NCBI GenBank assembly: GCA_027077185.1
Contig: JALTGJ010000437.1
Location: 1 to 6,782 of the forward strand
Direction of reading: 5' to 3'
DNA from: Spirochaetales bacterium
GTDB taxonomy: Bacteria > Spirochaetota > Spirochaetia > B11-G9
DNA length: 6,782 nt
The notes under the pieces were generated by a model. That model saw nothing but the letters and a program-made list of their open reading frames with translations. It was not told where the DNA came from and made no database searches. Positions within the stretch are counted from its first letter, which is position 1. The number at the start of each line of letters is the position of its first letter. The position numbers were made by a program, and so were the translations under genes. Below, piece after piece: positions 1 to 5,620 of the stretch.

Positions 1-468
1 TTTTGTACCAAACATGGGTATTTTAACAAAAGTTGCAGCTTCACTGGAAAAGCTGCCCCTGGTCTCAGTATACCCACCGTATAAATTTAAAAATCGCTGG
101 GTAAGAGTCGCAGTATTATGCAGAGCGCCCCGACAGGATCCAGAGCCGCCCAACCTCATAACATATTCAGCACCTTTTATTTCTTTTGTACCTTTTAATT
201 TTCCCGCAACAAGATCCAGAGCTTCATCCCAGCCTGCATCCCGAAACTGTCCGCTTCCCCTCTTTCCAGTCCTAATCTGCGGTTTTAGGATTCGTTCCCT
301 GTTATAAATAACATCGGTCATTTTATAACCTTTTAGACATCCATGCATAAGATGTTCTTTATAAGTACTGTCAGTTATTTTTTTAATCCGGCCATCCTCA
401 ACATGAGCTTCCAGAGGACAGCCGGCGCCACAGTCTTTATTGCAGGAAACAAGGATTTTCTTTACCAT
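1..468 (-). CDS. Molybdopterin-dependent oxidoreductase, DMSO reductase family (N-terminal part, cut by window edge)
   Basis: The first 156 codons are visible and the frame stays open to the left edge. The start is the ATG at 468-466, which overlaps the stop of the upstream DsrE-like gene by 7 nt. Residues 9-44 carry C-x3-C-x3-C-x26-C (C9, C13, C17, C44), the N-terminal [4Fe-4S] motif of the family. It is followed by the usual 'G-C-L-K-G' and 'Y-N-R-E-R-I-L-K-P' stretches, and 'GWDEALDLVAGKL' matches the conserved WDEAL segment. A 'LNLYGGYTETRGSFSSEAA' region near residues 127-145 resembles DmsA/BisC-type enzymes. The protein starts directly at the Fe-S domain with no Tat twin-arginine signal, so it is probably cytoplasmic. 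The substrate cannot be told from this fragment; S-oxide or N-oxide reductase, or another family member such as a hydratase-like enzyme, are all possible. Family assignment is secure; function is not. Confidence 0.88.
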   Translation of the reverse strand, partial: MVKKILVSCNKDCGAGCPLEAHVEDGRIKKITDSTYKEHLMHGCLKGYKMTDVIYNRERILKPQIRTGKRGSGQFRDAGWDEALDLVAGKLKGTKEIKGAEYVMRLGGSGSCRGALHNTATLTQRFLNLYGGYTETRGSFSSEAATFVKIPMFGTK

Positions 469-797
469 ATAAGCGGGATATAACCTTCTTTTATAAAATC
501 AGATATTATGCTCCCTACAAATTCTACATTAACTCCCAACTTAGCAGTCTCTGCAGCAGTACTATCCCTTTCGGCTATAAACTTGCAGGCAGTAACCTTG
601 CCTTTAGCTTCCCGGAACTGGATTACATAATCTTTAACCTCAATATCAGAAAAAAGCAGATTCTGGGCAGGTCCAAAAAAGATCAGTTCTACTTTATCCA
701 TCCAGCTCTGAGTTACAGAGTTTAATGCATACATTAACCCGGTTTTTGCTTTCTCAGCATCTGAAGTGCTTATTATTACAACAATTTTATCACTCAT
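462..797 (-). CDS. DsrE/DsrF-like small sulfur-relay family protein
   Basis: This 111-residue protein has the size and layout of DsrE-like folds. A first strand reads 'DKIVVIIST' (residues 3-11), followed by a helix 'AEKAKTGLMYALNSV'. A second strand 'KVELIFFGPAQNLL' lies near 35-48, and a central single cysteine sits in 'VTACKFIAERD' (C71), where many family members hold their functional cysteine. A final 'VEFVGSIISDFIKEGY' resembles the family C-terminus. Related proteins handle persulfides or act as sulfur carriers, but many members have no known role. The gene has a clear GGGAG ribosome binding site (804-808, minus strand, 6 nt from the ATG). Its stop overlaps the start of the molybdopterin enzyme by 7 nt, so the two are probably co-translated and may act together. 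The link to sulfur chemistry is inference. Confidence 0.72.
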   Translation of the reverse strand: MSDKIVVIISTSDAEKAKTGLMYALNSVTQSWMDKVELIFFGPAQNLLFSDIEVKDYVIQFREAKGKVTACKFIAERDSTAAETAKLGVNVEFVGSIISDFIKEGYIPLIW

Positions 798-848
798 TAA
801 ATTCTCCCATCCTAAAATTATCTTATTTTATTAGAAAAATTATACATT

Positions 849-1319
849 TTAATTTTTTAAAATGCTAGCTACAAGGGGTTCCATAGTTCTTTCTATCATA
901 TCAAAAACCATCTCAGACTCATCATTACCTCCATACCATGGATCAGGAACTTCATTACTTCCATCCTGCATAGGATCATAATAACGAAAATATCTAACTT
1001 GTCCTTTCTGAGAAACACCTTTAATTGTCCTCTTAATTCTGGACATAGTTGTATTATCCATAGCAAGAATTAAATCAAACTCTTCTCCATCCGATGGATA
1101 GAAATCACGGGAATAATGTTCAATAGACAGCCCCCGCTTAAAGGCTGTGCGAACAATATTATCACAAAGAGCCTGACCTTCATTAAATACATTAACTCCC
1201 GAAGATTCTACACTAATTTTATCTGTCAGATTATTATTATCCAGATAGAGATCCAGCAGAATATGGGCAAGGGGAGATCTGCAGACATTACCCATACATA
1301 CAAACATAACTTTAAACAT
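849..1319 (-). CDS. Low-molecular-weight protein tyrosine phosphatase
   Basis: The 156-residue length is normal for the family. The N-terminus carries the P-loop C-x5-R-S as C8-MGNVC-R14-S15-P, with nucleophile C8, a second cysteine C13 and phosphate-binding R14. The general acid loop is present as 'VPDPWYGG', with D126 as the expected acid and an aromatic pair W128/Y129. Enzymes of this family dephosphorylate phosphotyrosine, and some act on phosphoarginine or small phosphoesters. Bacterial members often regulate exopolysaccharide synthesis, but no tyrosine kinase or polysaccharide gene is visible here. The start ATG is 8 nt from a strong AAAAGGA site (1328-1334, minus strand). The DsrE-like gene follows after 51 bp in the same direction, so an operon is plausible. 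The fold is shared with thioredoxin-dependent ArsC, but the intact DPWY loop favours phosphatase. Confidence 0.92.
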   Translation of the reverse strand: MFKVMFVCMGNVCRSPLAHILLDLYLDNNNLTDKISVESSGVNVFNEGQALCDNIVRTAFKRGLSIEHYSRDFYPSDGEEFDLILAMDNTTMSRIKRTIKGVSQKGQVRYFRYYDPMQDGSNEVPDPWYGGNDESEMVFDMIERTMEPLVASILKN

Positions 1320-1586
1320 TTAGACATTCCTTTTAAAGCTTTTTGCGCTTGTCACATTGATAAGTTATAAAATATCTCTTCTCTAAAAGAATAATATTTC
1401 AGTGGCAAAAGCCAATTTTACTAAAAAAATACATTATCAAAGTAAACAATTTAATGCAATCAGTTTTCAAAACATAGGTACAGTACTGATAGTTAATTTT
1501 TTATATAAAATTATTTTTTTTTTATTTATATTTTGTATATTTTATATAAATAGGTAAAATTTTTTATATATTTTTTTACTTTTTTC

Positions 1587-1615
1587 TTGACAGGGATACA
1601 TATTGGATTTACAAT
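1587..1615 (+). promoter_or_regulatory. Sigma-70 promoter of the RpiR/sugar-transport operon
   Basis: A perfect -35 box TTGACA (1587-1592) and a near-consensus -10 box TACAAT (1610-1615) are separated by exactly 17 bp. An A/T-rich tract immediately upstream could act as an UP element. Counting about seven bases from the -10 box puts the transcription start at or within a base or two of 1622, the A of the regulator's ATG. This predicts a leaderless mRNA. The boxes are read directly; the start point is inferred. Confidence 0.8.
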
Positions 1616-1617
1616 AT
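1600..1617. promoter_or_regulatory. Inverted repeat over the -10 box, candidate operator
   Basis: ATATTG (1600-1605) and CAATAT (1612-1617) are perfect inverted arms around a 6-bp spacer. The right arm covers most of the -10 hexamer. A dimeric helix-turn-helix protein bound here would block RNA polymerase, so autoregulation by the adjacent RpiR-type protein is the natural guess. I saw no second copy of this exact element in the window. Short A/T-rich palindromes can arise by chance in such DNA, so this is moderate to low confidence. Confidence 0.4.
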
Positions 1618-1621
1618 TTTT

Positions 1622-2476
1622 ATGGCAGTAGATACAGACTGGGCCAGGCGACTTTCCAGGGCCTCAGAATTTTTTACAAAATCAGAGAAAGAAATTGCTG
1701 ATTATATAAGGCAATTTCCTCATGAAGCAGCATTTCTATCCCTCAAAGAACTATGCCAAAAAAAAGGCATTAGTAAACCTACTGCTATAGAATTTTATAA
1801 AAAACTTAATTATACCAATTATCAGGAATTTCGGATTGGAATGATGAGTTTTTATGAACACCATATAGATTCATATAAGGCTTCTTCCAGGATTTTTAAA
1901 AAAATTACATCTTTCTCAGAACTTATAAGTGCAGCAATCGAAACGGACATAAAATCTCTTAACCTATTTGTCAGGCAATTCTCGGAAGAAGAGTTAAAAT
2001 ATACTGCAGAAAAAATACTCATGGCAAATACAATTTACCTTTTAGGCCCAGGGACAGGATTCTACCCTGCTCATTATCTCTATCAGAGATTAAAACGTTA
2101 CAAACTTAATGTTCAACTGGTTGCCGAAAATTCCACCAATGTAGTTGATTCACTTTTCCCTGCATCCGCAAAAGATATTCTAATTACATTTATGTATATG
2201 AATGATACAAAATCAGTCATAAAAACTCTGAACAGTGTAAAAACTACCGGAATTGAAATTATCACAGTAACAGGTACAGTAGATCCTATCTTGTCAGAAG
2301 CTTCAGACAGAATGTTTTATGTAAACAGAGGGGATATTGAATTTAAAAATTCCATGGCTGTTCCCATGAACTTTGCCAATTTATTACTTCTTGCTGTAGA
2401 ACTTGCTGGAGGAGAAAATCTAAAGAAAAATCTGAAAGAACTTGAAGAAAGAAGAGACGAATTTATAAAATGCTAA
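1622..2476 (+). CDS. MurR/RpiR family transcriptional regulator with SIS domain
   Basis: This 284-residue protein has the two-part RpiR layout. An N-terminal HTH_6-type DNA-binding domain covers roughly residues 1-77 ('SEKEIADYI' at 21-29, and 'SLKELCQKKGISKPTAIEFYKKLNY' with the recognition helix at about 51-62). A SIS sugar-isomerase-like domain spans about 125-262. Known members sense phosphosugars and control sugar catabolism genes. Here the SIS loops are unusual: the first is 'LGPGTGFYPA', with G146 where a serine is common, and the loop normally reading S-x-S-G is 'FMYMND' (190-195). The ligand or its binding mode may therefore differ. The ATG at 1622 is the only usable start: no ATG, GTG or TTG lies in frame back to the TAA at 1547, and the next ATG is at codon 73. 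There is no Shine-Dalgarno. The transporter genes follow 38 bp downstream, so it most likely regulates them. Confidence 0.93.
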   Translation: MAVDTDWARRLSRASEFFTKSEKEIADYIRQFPHEAAFLSLKELCQKKGISKPTAIEFYKKLNYTNYQEFRIGMMSFYEHHIDSYKASSRIFKKITSFSELISAAIETDIKSLNLFVRQFSEEELKYTAEKILMANTIYLLGPGTGFYPAHYLYQRLKRYKLNVQLVAENSTNVVDSLFPASAKDILITFMYMNDTKSVIKTLNSVKTTGIEIITVTGTVDPILSEASDRMFYVNRGDIEFKNSMAVPMNFANLLLLAVELAGGENLKKNLKELEERRDEFIKC

Positions 2477-2479
2477 ACA

Positions 2480-2494
2480 TGCCGCGTGGCGGTA
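2480..2494 (+). other. Small GC-rich hairpin between regulator and binding-protein genes
   Basis: CCGC (2482-2485) and GCGG (2489-2492) pair around a GTG loop. In RNA, a G-U pair (2481/2493) and a U-A pair (2480/2494) can extend the stem to 6 bp. It stands out in A/T-rich DNA and sits in the 38-nt gap just before the binding protein's ribosome binding site. No U-run follows, so it is not an intrinsic terminator. It could mark an mRNA processing or stability boundary; that role is speculative. Confidence 0.4.
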
Positions 2495-2503
2495 AATATA
2501 TTT

Positions 2504-2508
2504 GGAGG
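2504..2508 (+). promoter_or_regulatory. Ribosome binding site that fixes the binding-protein start
   Basis: GGAGG lies 6 nt upstream of the ATG at 2515. In-frame ATGs also exist at 2470 (overlapping the regulator's stop) and 2479, but they have no comparable site. They would also place extra charged residues before the signal peptide. Confidence 0.85.
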
Positions 2509-2514
2509 AAAAAG

Positions 2515-3828
2515 ATGAAAAAAATCATGGCAATTCTGTTGACAGCTGTGCTGATCAATGGAACTTTATGGGCTGCTGGTTCAAAAGAAACCGCACCAAA
2601 AGATGTATCTGCAGGACCGGTAACAATCGAAGTTTTTTACCCTGTTGCAGTAGATGCTCCTATAGCAAAGATATTGCAGGGGTATATTAACAAATTTCAG
2701 ACAGCTTACCCTGAAATAACGGTTAAACCAGTTTTCTCAGGTGGTTATGGTGATGTAAAAACTGCGATCCAAACAACTATTGAAGGTGGAGGAACACCTC
2801 CGGCAATGGCAGTAATGCTGGCAACAGATCTTTATGATCTAATGAACAGTGGATACATTGCACCCCTTGATGATTATCTTGCAAATTTACAAGACAGCAA
2901 AAAATATATCAATGGATTTTATCCCGCTTTTCTTGACAACTCAAAATACGGCGGGAAACTCTGGAGTATTCCATTTCAAAGAAGTGCTGTTGTAATGTAT
3001 TACAATAAAGATATGTTCAAAGCTGCTGGAATTGCTAAACCTGACAGCTGGAAAGCTCTTGGTGAAGCTGCACAAAAATTAACTGTCAGAGATGGAGATA
3101 ATGTTACTCAGTGGGGTATTGAATATCCATCAGGATGGCCCTATTGGTTATTTCAGCCATTGGCAATTGGTGCAGGACAAAATATTATTGGAGATGATGA
3201 TCTGACTGTATATTTTGACAATCCAAAAGTTATAGATGCAGTAAATTTTTATATTTCTCTTTCAAAGGATTATAAAGGAACTCCCGCAGGGGTACAGGGT
3301 GCATGGGGAACAGCTCCTTCAAATTTTTCAAAAGGGACAACAGCTATGATTGTTCACTCTACCGGAAGTCTTGCTAACATAATTGCCCAATCAGATTTTG
3401 AAGTTGGAGTTATGCCAATACCTGGTAAAAAAGCTGGTACTTATGCAAGTGTTCCCGGAGGTGGAAACTTTTATGTAATGGAAGGTGCTTCAGAAGAACA
3501 GAAACAAGCCGCTGTAAAGTTTGCATACTTTCTGACACAGCCGGATCTTGCTGCTGATTTTAGTATAAATACAGGATATATTGCTGTCCAAAAGAGTGCT
3601 TATGATACTTCAGCAATGAAATCTTATTTAATGAAAGTACCACAGGCAGCTGATACCAGAGATGCCCTTAACTTTGCCGGTAAAGAACTTTCTTTACAAA
3701 ATCTTGGCGAAGTTAGAAATATTTTTCATAAATACCTTCAGGCAGCCTACAATGGAGAAATGACTGCTGCAGATGCAATGAAAACTGCTCAGATTGAAGC
3801 TGATAAATCATTAGAAGATTTTAAATAA
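2515..3828 (+). CDS. Carbohydrate ABC transporter substrate-binding protein (UgpB/MalE-like)
   Basis: From the ATG at 2515 the protein is 437 residues, normal for family 1 sugar-binding proteins. Residues 1-20 form a signal peptide: 'MKK' start, hydrophobic core 'IMAILLTAVLI', and a likely cut near 'LWA|AGSKE'. There is no lipobox cysteine, so it looks exported by signal peptidase I rather than being a lipoprotein. Family signatures include 'WSIPFQRSAVVMYYNKDMFKAAGI' around residues 150-173, where related proteins contact ligand and turn between lobes. A glycine-rich 'VPGGGNFYV' and an 'AVKFAYFLTQPDLAADFSINTGYIAV' segment occur in the C-terminal lobe, as in UgpB-type proteins. It captures a sugar or sugar derivative outside the inner membrane and hands it to the two permeases downstream. 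The substrate cannot be read from sequence. A strong stem-loop after the stop may raise its expression above that of the permeases. Confidence 0.93.
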   Translation: MKKIMAILLTAVLINGTLWAAGSKETAPKDVSAGPVTIEVFYPVAVDAPIAKILQGYINKFQTAYPEITVKPVFSGGYGDVKTAIQTTIEGGGTPPAMAVMLATDLYDLMNSGYIAPLDDYLANLQDSKKYINGFYPAFLDNSKYGGKLWSIPFQRSAVVMYYNKDMFKAAGIAKPDSWKALGEAAQKLTVRDGDNVTQWGIEYPSGWPYWLFQPLAIGAGQNIIGDDDLTVYFDNPKVIDAVNFYISLSKDYKGTPAGVQGAWGTAPSNFSKGTTAMIVHSTGSLANIIAQSDFEVGVMPIPGKKAGTYASVPGGGNFYVMEGASEEQKQAAVKFAYFLTQPDLAADFSINTGYIAVQKSAYDTSAMKSYLMKVPQAADTRDALNFAGKELSLQNLGEVRNIFHKYLQAAYNGEMTAADAMKTAQIEADKSLEDFK

Positions 3829-3832
3829 GGAG
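3827..3832 (+). promoter_or_regulatory. Strong Shine-Dalgarno displaced from the next start codon
   Basis: AAGGAG overlaps the binding-protein stop codon (3826-3828). No start codon lies at normal distance behind it. The next usable start is the permease ATG at 3877, 44 nt away, with the stem-loop 3842-3864 in between. The permease has no nearer ribosome binding site. The site is real as sequence; its use across the hairpin is a hypothesis. Confidence 0.55.
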
Positions 3833-3841
3833 TAGCCTTTC

Positions 3842-3864
3842 ACCCGGGACAGTTTGTCCCGGGT
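3842..3864 (+). other. Strong intercistronic stem-loop between binding-protein and permease genes
   Basis: ACCCGGGACA (3842-3851) and TGTCCCGGGT (3855-3864) form a perfect 10-bp, GC-rich stem with a GTT loop. The downstream bases (ATACTTAAAATT) are not a U-run, so full termination is unlikely. Such stem-loops after the binding-protein gene are known in other importer operons to protect the upstream mRNA and keep binding protein in excess of permease. Bases AGTA (3831-3834) and TACT (3866-3869) could add an outer 4-bp helix. Confidence 0.85.
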
Positions 3865-3876
3865 ATACTTAAAATT

Positions 3877-4767
3877 ATGCAAAAAAAACGAATTAAGCTA
3901 TTACCATACATTTTAATATCACCTACTCTGTTTTTTGTGACAATGTTCACAGTCTGGCCAACTCTCTTATCAATATATCAAAGTTTATTTAAACAGCGCC
4001 TAAATATTGCAAAATACAGAACTCCAAGCTTTGTTGGACTACAAAACTATACTTCCCTTCTAAAAAACAGTGATTTTATACATGTTCTGCAAAATACATT
4101 AATCTATGTATTAGGTACTGTCCCTCTTACAGTTGCAGCAGCTTTTATACTTGCAGTGCTTCTAAATAATAGGTTCAAAGGATCAGGTTTATTCAGACTT
4201 GCGATATTTCATCCATCAATACTCCCAATGGTTAGTGCTGCAACAATATGGATGTTTTTCTTTACACCGGACTATGGCTTATTTAACAGTGCTATAACCT
4301 GGCTTGGATATAAAGGGCCGCAGAACTGGACAACGAATCCAAATCTTGCACTAATCTCAGTCATGATAGTTGCATTCTGGAAAAATGCAGGATACTACAT
4401 GATCTTTTATCTTGCAGGTATACAAAATCTTCCAACAACTGTTTTTGAAGCTGCCAGAATAGATGGAGCTGGTTCAATAAAAACTATGTTTGCAATAACT
4501 ATTCCTTTATTAAGACGATCAACAGTGTTCATTACGACCATAGCTTTTATTGGGGCCTTTCAGGCAGTTGACCAGATATTTGTTCTTACCAGTGGAGGAC
4601 CAAGCGGAAGATCTACTGTCCTTCTATATTACTTATGGCAGCAAAGATTCGAAAACCTTAATGTAGGTAAGGCCGCTGCAATAACAGTTATTCTCATAAT
4701 TATTTTGCTTATTTTTACAATTTCAAACTTTCTCCTTTCTGAAAAAAAGGAGGGGACTGATGATTAG
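3877..4767 (+). CDS. Carbohydrate ABC transporter permease, MalF/UgpA type
   Basis: This 296-residue inner-membrane protein has about six hydrophobic segments (roughly residues 10-32, 72-97, 106-130, 158-182, 212-236 and 266-288). It has the family's typical N-terminus 'KLLPYILISPTLFF' and 'FVGLQNYTSLL' in the first periplasmic loop. The cytoplasmic EAA loop is canonical: E191-A-A-R-I-D-G197 with I209-P210 downstream, the docking site for the ATPase. The ATG at 3877 gives the expected N-terminus, but no Shine-Dalgarno stands next to it. The next permease overlaps its 3' end by 8 nt. It forms the translocation pore with that permease. No ATPase gene is in view, so an ATPase encoded elsewhere probably drives the complex. 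Confidence 0.95.
   Translation: MQKKRIKLLPYILISPTLFFVTMFTVWPTLLSIYQSLFKQRLNIAKYRTPSFVGLQNYTSLLKNSDFIHVLQNTLIYVLGTVPLTVAAAFILAVLLNNRFKGSGLFRLAIFHPSILPMVSAATIWMFFFTPDYGLFNSAITWLGYKGPQNWTTNPNLALISVMIVAFWKNAGYYMIFYLAGIQNLPTTVFEAARIDGAGSIKTMFAITIPLLRRSTVFITTIAFIGAFQAVDQIFVLTSGGPSGRSTVLLYYLWQQRFENLNVGKAAAITVILIIILLIFTISNFLLSEKKEGTDD
4747..4753 (+). promoter_or_regulatory. Ribosome binding site of the second permease
   Basis: AAGGAGG lies inside the end of the first permease gene, 6 nt before the ATG at 4760. It supports a start that overlaps the upstream stop (ATGATTAG), and so translational coupling that would keep the two permeases near 1:1. Confidence 0.85.
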
Positions 4768-5593
4768 TTCCAGAAAAGTATTAAAAAGATCCATACTATA
4801 TGCAATTATGCTTGGTGTCACAGTTATATGGACAGCACCCATTCTGTGGTCTTTTGCAGCTTCTACCAGGCCGCTTACAGAAGCACTGGGAAGGGGAGAT
4901 TTATTCTTTGGATCAGGATTAAGCCTGGATAGTTTTAAAAAAGCCTTCTACCTTGCCCCCTTTGGACGATACTATCTTAATACATTTACTCTGGTTATTA
5001 TGGTATTTACAGTGCAGATTGTAACGGTTACTCTTGCCGCTTTTGCTTTTGCCAGATACAAATTCCCCGGGAAAAATCTGCTATTTATGTTTATCCTTCT
5101 TCAGATGATGATCCCGACAACAGCACTTCTGGTTCCAAACTTTTCAACAATCAGAGGATTGCACATATACGATACCATACTAGCAATAGGAATTCCATAT
5201 TTTGGTTCTGCATTCGGTGTATTCCTTCTTAGGCAGATGTTTTTAAGTATCCCGGAAGCCCTGGTTTCTGCGGGAATAATTGACGGTTGTTCATGGTGGC
5301 AGCTGTTAATACACGTTTACATTCCCCAGTCTGTTTCTACAATAACTGCATTCGGGATATCCTCGGTCAGCTGGCACTGGAATGAATTCCTCTGGCCTCT
5401 GATTATAACAAAATCGGATAAGGCAAGACCTTTAACAGCAGGCCTGGTACGATTTACACAGATGGGAGAGATTGGAGCCCAATGGGCCTTATTGTCTGCG
5501 GCAACAGTACTGGTTGTACTACCGCTGCTAATAGCATTTTTAATCTTTCAGAAAAAATTTATGCAGGGTTTTCTGCATTCAGGAATAAAATAA
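4760..5593 (+). CDS. Carbohydrate ABC transporter permease, MalG/UgpE type
   Basis: This 277-residue polytopic membrane protein is the partner of the upstream permease. It shows the family's 'TLAAFAFARYKFPGK' (91-105), 'FILLQMMIPTTALLVPNF' (111-128), 'SWHWNEFLWPLI' (204-215) and the C-terminal 'KKFMQGFLHSGIK'. The EAA loop is recognisable but degenerate: around residues 163-189 it reads 'SIPEAL-VSAG-IIDGCS' and then I188-P189. The usual E-A-A-x-I-D-G has become S-A-G-I-I-D-G, while I174-D175-G176 is kept. This may weaken or alter contact with the ATPase. Start and coupling to the upstream gene are well supported by the overlap and the AAGGAGG site. A 27-bp gap leads to the next gene. Confidence 0.94.
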   Translation: MISSRKVLKRSILYAIMLGVTVIWTAPILWSFAASTRPLTEALGRGDLFFGSGLSLDSFKKAFYLAPFGRYYLNTFTLVIMVFTVQIVTVTLAAFAFARYKFPGKNLLFMFILLQMMIPTTALLVPNFSTIRGLHIYDTILAIGIPYFGSAFGVFLLRQMFLSIPEALVSAGIIDGCSWWQLLIHVYIPQSVSTITAFGISSVSWHWNEFLWPLIITKSDKARPLTAGLVRFTQMGEIGAQWALLSAATVLVVLPLLIAFLIFQKKFMQGFLHSGIK

Positions 5594-5620
5594 TTTTTCT
5601 ATTATCCAAGGAGCCATAAT

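Larger units (their letters stand above)
1320..1621. other. Divergent intergenic region, extremely AT-rich towards the right side
   Basis: This 302-bp gap separates the minus-strand phosphatase operon from the plus-strand RpiR operon. The left end holds the phosphatase ribosome binding site. I could not assign a convincing promoter for the minus-strand genes. TATAAC- and TATTAT-like boxes exist on that strand but lack good -35 partners. Positions 1493-1578 contain only three G/C bases in 86, with T-runs near 1514-1523, 1560-1565, 1571-1577 and 1580-1585. The word TTATATAAA is repeated at 1501-1509 and 1542-1550. Such DNA is suited to an UP element, curvature or nucleoid-protein binding just upstream of the strong promoter at 1587-1615. 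I see no coding potential or RNA gene here. Confidence 0.7.

Noticed and set aside
14..307. Plus-strand ORF of 97 codons
   Set aside because: It lies opposite the molybdopterin oxidoreductase, whose Fe-S cysteines and family motifs identify the real strand; the plus-strand product resembles nothing.
839..844. TATAAT on the minus strand between phosphatase and DsrE-like genes
   Set aside because: No -35 partner at acceptable distance, and A/T-rich DNA yields such hexamers often.
1116..1370. Plus-strand ORF of 84 codons over the phosphatase
   Set aside because: It is a shadow of the phosphatase gene with low-complexity composition and no ribosome binding site.
1402..1413. TGGC-AAAA-GCCA mini-palindrome in the divergent region
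   Set aside because: Only a 4-bp stem and not placed relative to any convincing promoter; likely chance.
2470..2517. Alternative binding-protein start at 2470, overlapping the regulator stop (ATGCTAA)
   Set aside because: The overlap looks like coupling, but the GGAGG site fixes the start at 2515 and that start gives a normal signal peptide.
2502..2690. Plus-strand ORF of 62 codons at the start of the binding-protein gene
   Set aside because: Out-of-frame shadow of the signal peptide and N-terminus; no family resemblance.
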